The notes under the pieces: generated by a model
Database searches by the model: none
What the model saw: the letters and a program-made list of their open reading frames with translations, nothing else
Told to the model about the DNA's origin: nothing
In this document: one piece after another, positions 6,397-8,221 of the stretch
Position numbering within the stretch: the stretch's first letter is position 1
How the letters are laid out: every line of letters starts with the position of its first letter
Source of the DNA: Lentisphaerota bacterium
GTDB taxonomy: Bacteria > Verrucomicrobiota > Kiritimatiellia > RFP12 > UBA1067
DNA length: 8,221 bases
Direction: 5' to 3'
Assembly: GCA_022839525.1 (NCBI GenBank)
Contig: JALHET010000003.1
Span: forward strand, 1 to 8,221
Made by a program: the position numbers and the translations under genes

Positions 6397-8079
6397 TCAG
6401 GCTTTCGGGACAAAGACACTCATGTCGAGACGCAGGTCTCCCCGCTGCTTGAGCGCCTCGACAAACCGAGGGATGTTGCCGGTGGCTACCATCTGCCCCT
6501 CCACTTTCCCGTCCGGGCTGAACCCTTTCTGCTCAAACAAGAAGATGTCCTGTAGCAGGATCGTCGGGCCTTCGCGTCCGGTCACTTCCGAAATCGTCAC
6601 GATCTTGCGGCTGCCGTCCGGCAGGCGGTTCTGTTGCACGATCAGGTTGACTGCCGAGGCGATCTGTTCGCGGATTGCCGCCGAGGGCAACTCAAAACCG
6701 GCCATCATCACCATGTTCTCCAGCCGCGCGAGCACGTCGCGGGGCGTGTTGGCGTGCGCGGTCGTCAGCGAACCGTCGTGGCCGGTGTTCATCGCCTGCA
6801 GCATGTCCAACGCCTCCGGCCCACGGCATTCGCCCACGACGATCCGATCCGGACGCATGCGCAACGCATTGATCACAAGGTCGCGGATGGCCACCCGCCC
6901 GCGGCCTTCGATATTGGCGGGCCGCGCTTCCAGGCGCACGATGTTGCGGTGACTGAGTTTCAGCTCGGCCGAATCCTCGATGGTCACAAGCCGCTCGTTG
7001 TGCGGGATGAACTGCGAAAGCACATTCAGCAGCGTGGTCTTGCCGGAACCCGTGCCCCCCGACACCACGATGTTCTGCCTGGCACGGACGGCCTCTTCCA
7101 GAAAAAGCGCGATTTCGGGTGTCATGCTTCCGAACGCGATCAGGTCATCCGTTGTGAGCTTGCGTTTTGAGAACTTCCGGACTGTCACGGACGATCCGTC
7201 CAAGGCCAAGGGCGGGATAATCGCGTTGACGCGCGACCCGTCCGGAAGGCGTGCATCCACCATCGGGCTAGCCTCGTCGACGTGCCGCCCCAAAGGCTCC
7301 ACGATGCGCTGGATGATGGTGATCAGGTGGCGGTCGTCAAAAAACTTCATCCCCGTCTCGTACAAACGCCCCTTCCGTTCCACAAAGATGCGGGAAGGCC
7401 CGTTCACCATCACCTCGTCCACCGTTGGGTCACGCAGCATGGGCGTGATCGGGCCGTAACCGATCAGCTCGTCCAGCAGCGCCTGCCTGAAAAGGTCGTT
7501 GGCCAGGTCGCGCGGCAGCTCGTGACGCACTTCGCGCAACACCTGGTCCAAGGAGAGTTCCAGCTTGGCCCGCATTTCGTCGTCTTGGATTTGCTTGGTC
7601 GCGATTTCCGGCAGATTCAGCTTGAAAAGCACCTGCTCGTGAATCCGCCTCTTCATGGCCATCATCTCTTCCGAGTAGAGCGCGGCCAATGTCGCCAGAA
7701 CCGGGTCCATCTCGATCTCGGCCTCTTCCGCAACGGGCTTGCGGGCGGAACCGGCCCCGTCCGCAGGCTGCCCCGGCTCTTTCTGGGTGAACACCAGCGA
7801 AAAACCGCCGACCGCCAAACAATCCCCCTCTTTGAGCGGCGTACTCTCCGGGAGTTTCACCCCGTTCAGCAGTGTGCCGAACGTGCTGCCCAAGTCCGTA
7901 ACCCAGAACGTCCCGTTCCGGCACGACACGGTCAAGTGCGACCGCGACACCTTGTTGTCGTTGAGCACGATCCGGTTTTCGGGCGACCTTCCCACGGTCG
8001 TGACACCGTTAGGGTCGAGAGCGAAAACGTTTGACTTTTCCCGGCCTTCGGCTGCAGCGGTTATGGTGAAGAACGGCAT
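6397..8079 (-). CDS. cpaF: CpaF/TadA-type pilus assembly ATPase with N-terminal FHA domain
   Basis: Encodes 560 residues, longer than a plain CpaF (about 450-500) because of a fused FHA domain at about 1-98 with GRS at 30-32, SRSH at 45-48 and DLGSTFGT (62-69) before LLNG. A linker of about 25 residues follows, then the secretion-ATPase N-terminal domain (DELIGYGPITPML, DEVMVNGP, DARLPDGSRVNAIIPP) and the hexameric motor domain: Walker A GGTGSGKT at 341-348, Asp box TIEDSAEL at 366-373, Walker B RIVVGE at 412-417 and His box TTAHANTP at 439-446. All catalytic motifs look intact, so it should be an active cytoplasmic ATPase powering Tad pilus assembly via TadB/TadC. I take the ATG at 8079, 4 nt after the upstream stop, since the FHA fold begins immediately. 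No good ribosome-binding site precedes it, so translation is probably coupled. A TTG at 8118, with GGGAG almost touching it, would add 13 residues. The FHA domain suggests phosphothreonine input or docking to the FHA membrane proteins downstream; that is inference. Confidence 0.93.
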   Translation of the reverse strand: MPFFTITAAAEGREKSNVFALDPNGVTTVGRSPENRIVLNDNKVSRSHLTVSCRNGTFWVTDLGSTFGTLLNGVKLPESTPLKEGDCLAVGGFSLVFTQKEPGQPADGAGSARKPVAEEAEIEMDPVLATLAALYSEEMMAMKRRIHEQVLFKLNLPEIATKQIQDDEMRAKLELSLDQVLREVRHELPRDLANDLFRQALLDELIGYGPITPMLRDPTVDEVMVNGPSRIFVERKGRLYETGMKFFDDRHLITIIQRIVEPLGRHVDEASPMVDARLPDGSRVNAIIPPLALDGSSVTVRKFSKRKLTTDDLIAFGSMTPEIALFLEEAVRARQNIVVSGGTGSGKTTLLNVLSQFIPHNERLVTIEDSAELKLSHRNIVRLEARPANIEGRGRVAIRDLVINALRMRPDRIVVGECRGPEALDMLQAMNTGHDGSLTTAHANTPRDVLARLENMVMMAGFELPSAAIREQIASAVNLIVQQNRLPDGSRKIVTISEVTGREGPTILLQDIFLFEQKGFSPDGKVEGQMVATGNIPRFVEALKQRGDLRLDMSVFVPKA

Positions 8080-8083
8080 ACGG

Positions 8084-8221
8084 TTAGAAGAAGAAGAAAC
8101 GGCGTTTGTTTTTTTCAAGCTCCCTCTGCCGGGTGGTCTTCTCGGACTCCTGCAGCGTCGGCCTGGTCTGCTCGGAAACCGGAGCCGTCTCGGTTGTGGC
8201 GCCGGCGATACGCGGGCACAT
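8084..8221 (-). CDS. C-terminal tail of the gene upstream of cpaF, cut by the window edge
   Basis: An open frame enters from the right edge and ends at TAA 4 nt before cpaF, giving 45 visible residues. It opens with MCPRIAGATTETAP (the M need not be the start), continues with a charged, helix-prone stretch rich in Glu, Arg and Thr, and ends in KNKRRFFFF. In Tad operons the gene before cpaF is usually the secretin (cpaC) or the TadZ/CpaE localisation factor. The CPRI motif near the end resembles the TPRI that follows the secretin domain, and a terminal Phe is common in outer-membrane proteins, so a secretin tail is my weak preference. The visible part has no diagnostic domain. The four-Phe end is encoded by a TTC repeat. 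Confidence 0.55.
   Translation of the reverse strand: MCPRIAGATTETAPVSEQTRPTLQESEKTTRQRELEKNKRRFFFF

Noticed and set aside
5699..6952. Long plus-strand open frame (417 codons) opposite tadB and cpaF
   Set aside because: It lies entirely antisense to clearly identified tadB and cpaF coding sequence, its translation shows no domain and has the Arg/Pro/Ser-rich look of reverse-strand GC-rich DNA.

Overview
The window is dominated by a minus-strand gene cluster whose core is recognisable as the motor and inner-membrane platform of a Tad (tight adherence, Flp-type) pilus or secretion system. Read in the direction of transcription (high to low coordinates) it holds: the last 45 codons of an unidentified upstream gene (8084-8221), a CpaF/TadA-type ATPase with an N-terminal FHA domain (6397-8079), TadB (5483-6364), TadC (4572-5471), a single-pass membrane protein with one FHA domain and an unknown outer domain (2960-4567), and a second single-pass protein with two tandem FHA domains and a long helical outer part (664-2955). 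Gaps are 4 to 32 nt and three junctions have exactly 4 nt between stop and start, so this reads as one operon. Its promoter and first genes lie beyond the right edge. A GC-rich inverted repeat followed by an A/T-rich stretch lies after the last gene and is a plausible terminator.

The functional picture is that CpaF hydrolyses ATP to drive pilus assembly through the TadB/TadC platform. Four FHA modules (phosphothreonine-recognition folds) spread over three of the five complete genes of the cluster suggest either control by Ser/Thr phosphorylation or a structural use of the FHA fold, as in the YscD family of type III secretion rings. No kinase, phosphatase, prepilin, prepilin peptidase, TadZ or identifiable secretin is visible, so the system is only partly represented here.

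The left 660 bases are different. A short secreted protein with a single RCC1 repeat (190-498) has its own ribosome-binding site and an A/T-rich upstream region. It stops a few bases from a block of repeated TGTTACCTATGTCC-like motifs (about 100-181) that looks like the terminal region of an insertion sequence running off the left edge. The RCC1 gene is therefore probably the 5' stump of a longer gene cut by an insertion.

The DNA is GC-rich with GC-rich third codon positions. Tad genes fused to or flanked by FHA genes, a small secreted RCC1 protein and this IS-end style fit a member of the PVC group (Verrucomicrobiota/Kiritimatiellota-like) or another environmental Gram-negative. That placement is a guess from gene content; no phylogenetic marker is present. 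No tRNA, rRNA or CRISPR array was seen, and no plus-strand gene is supported.
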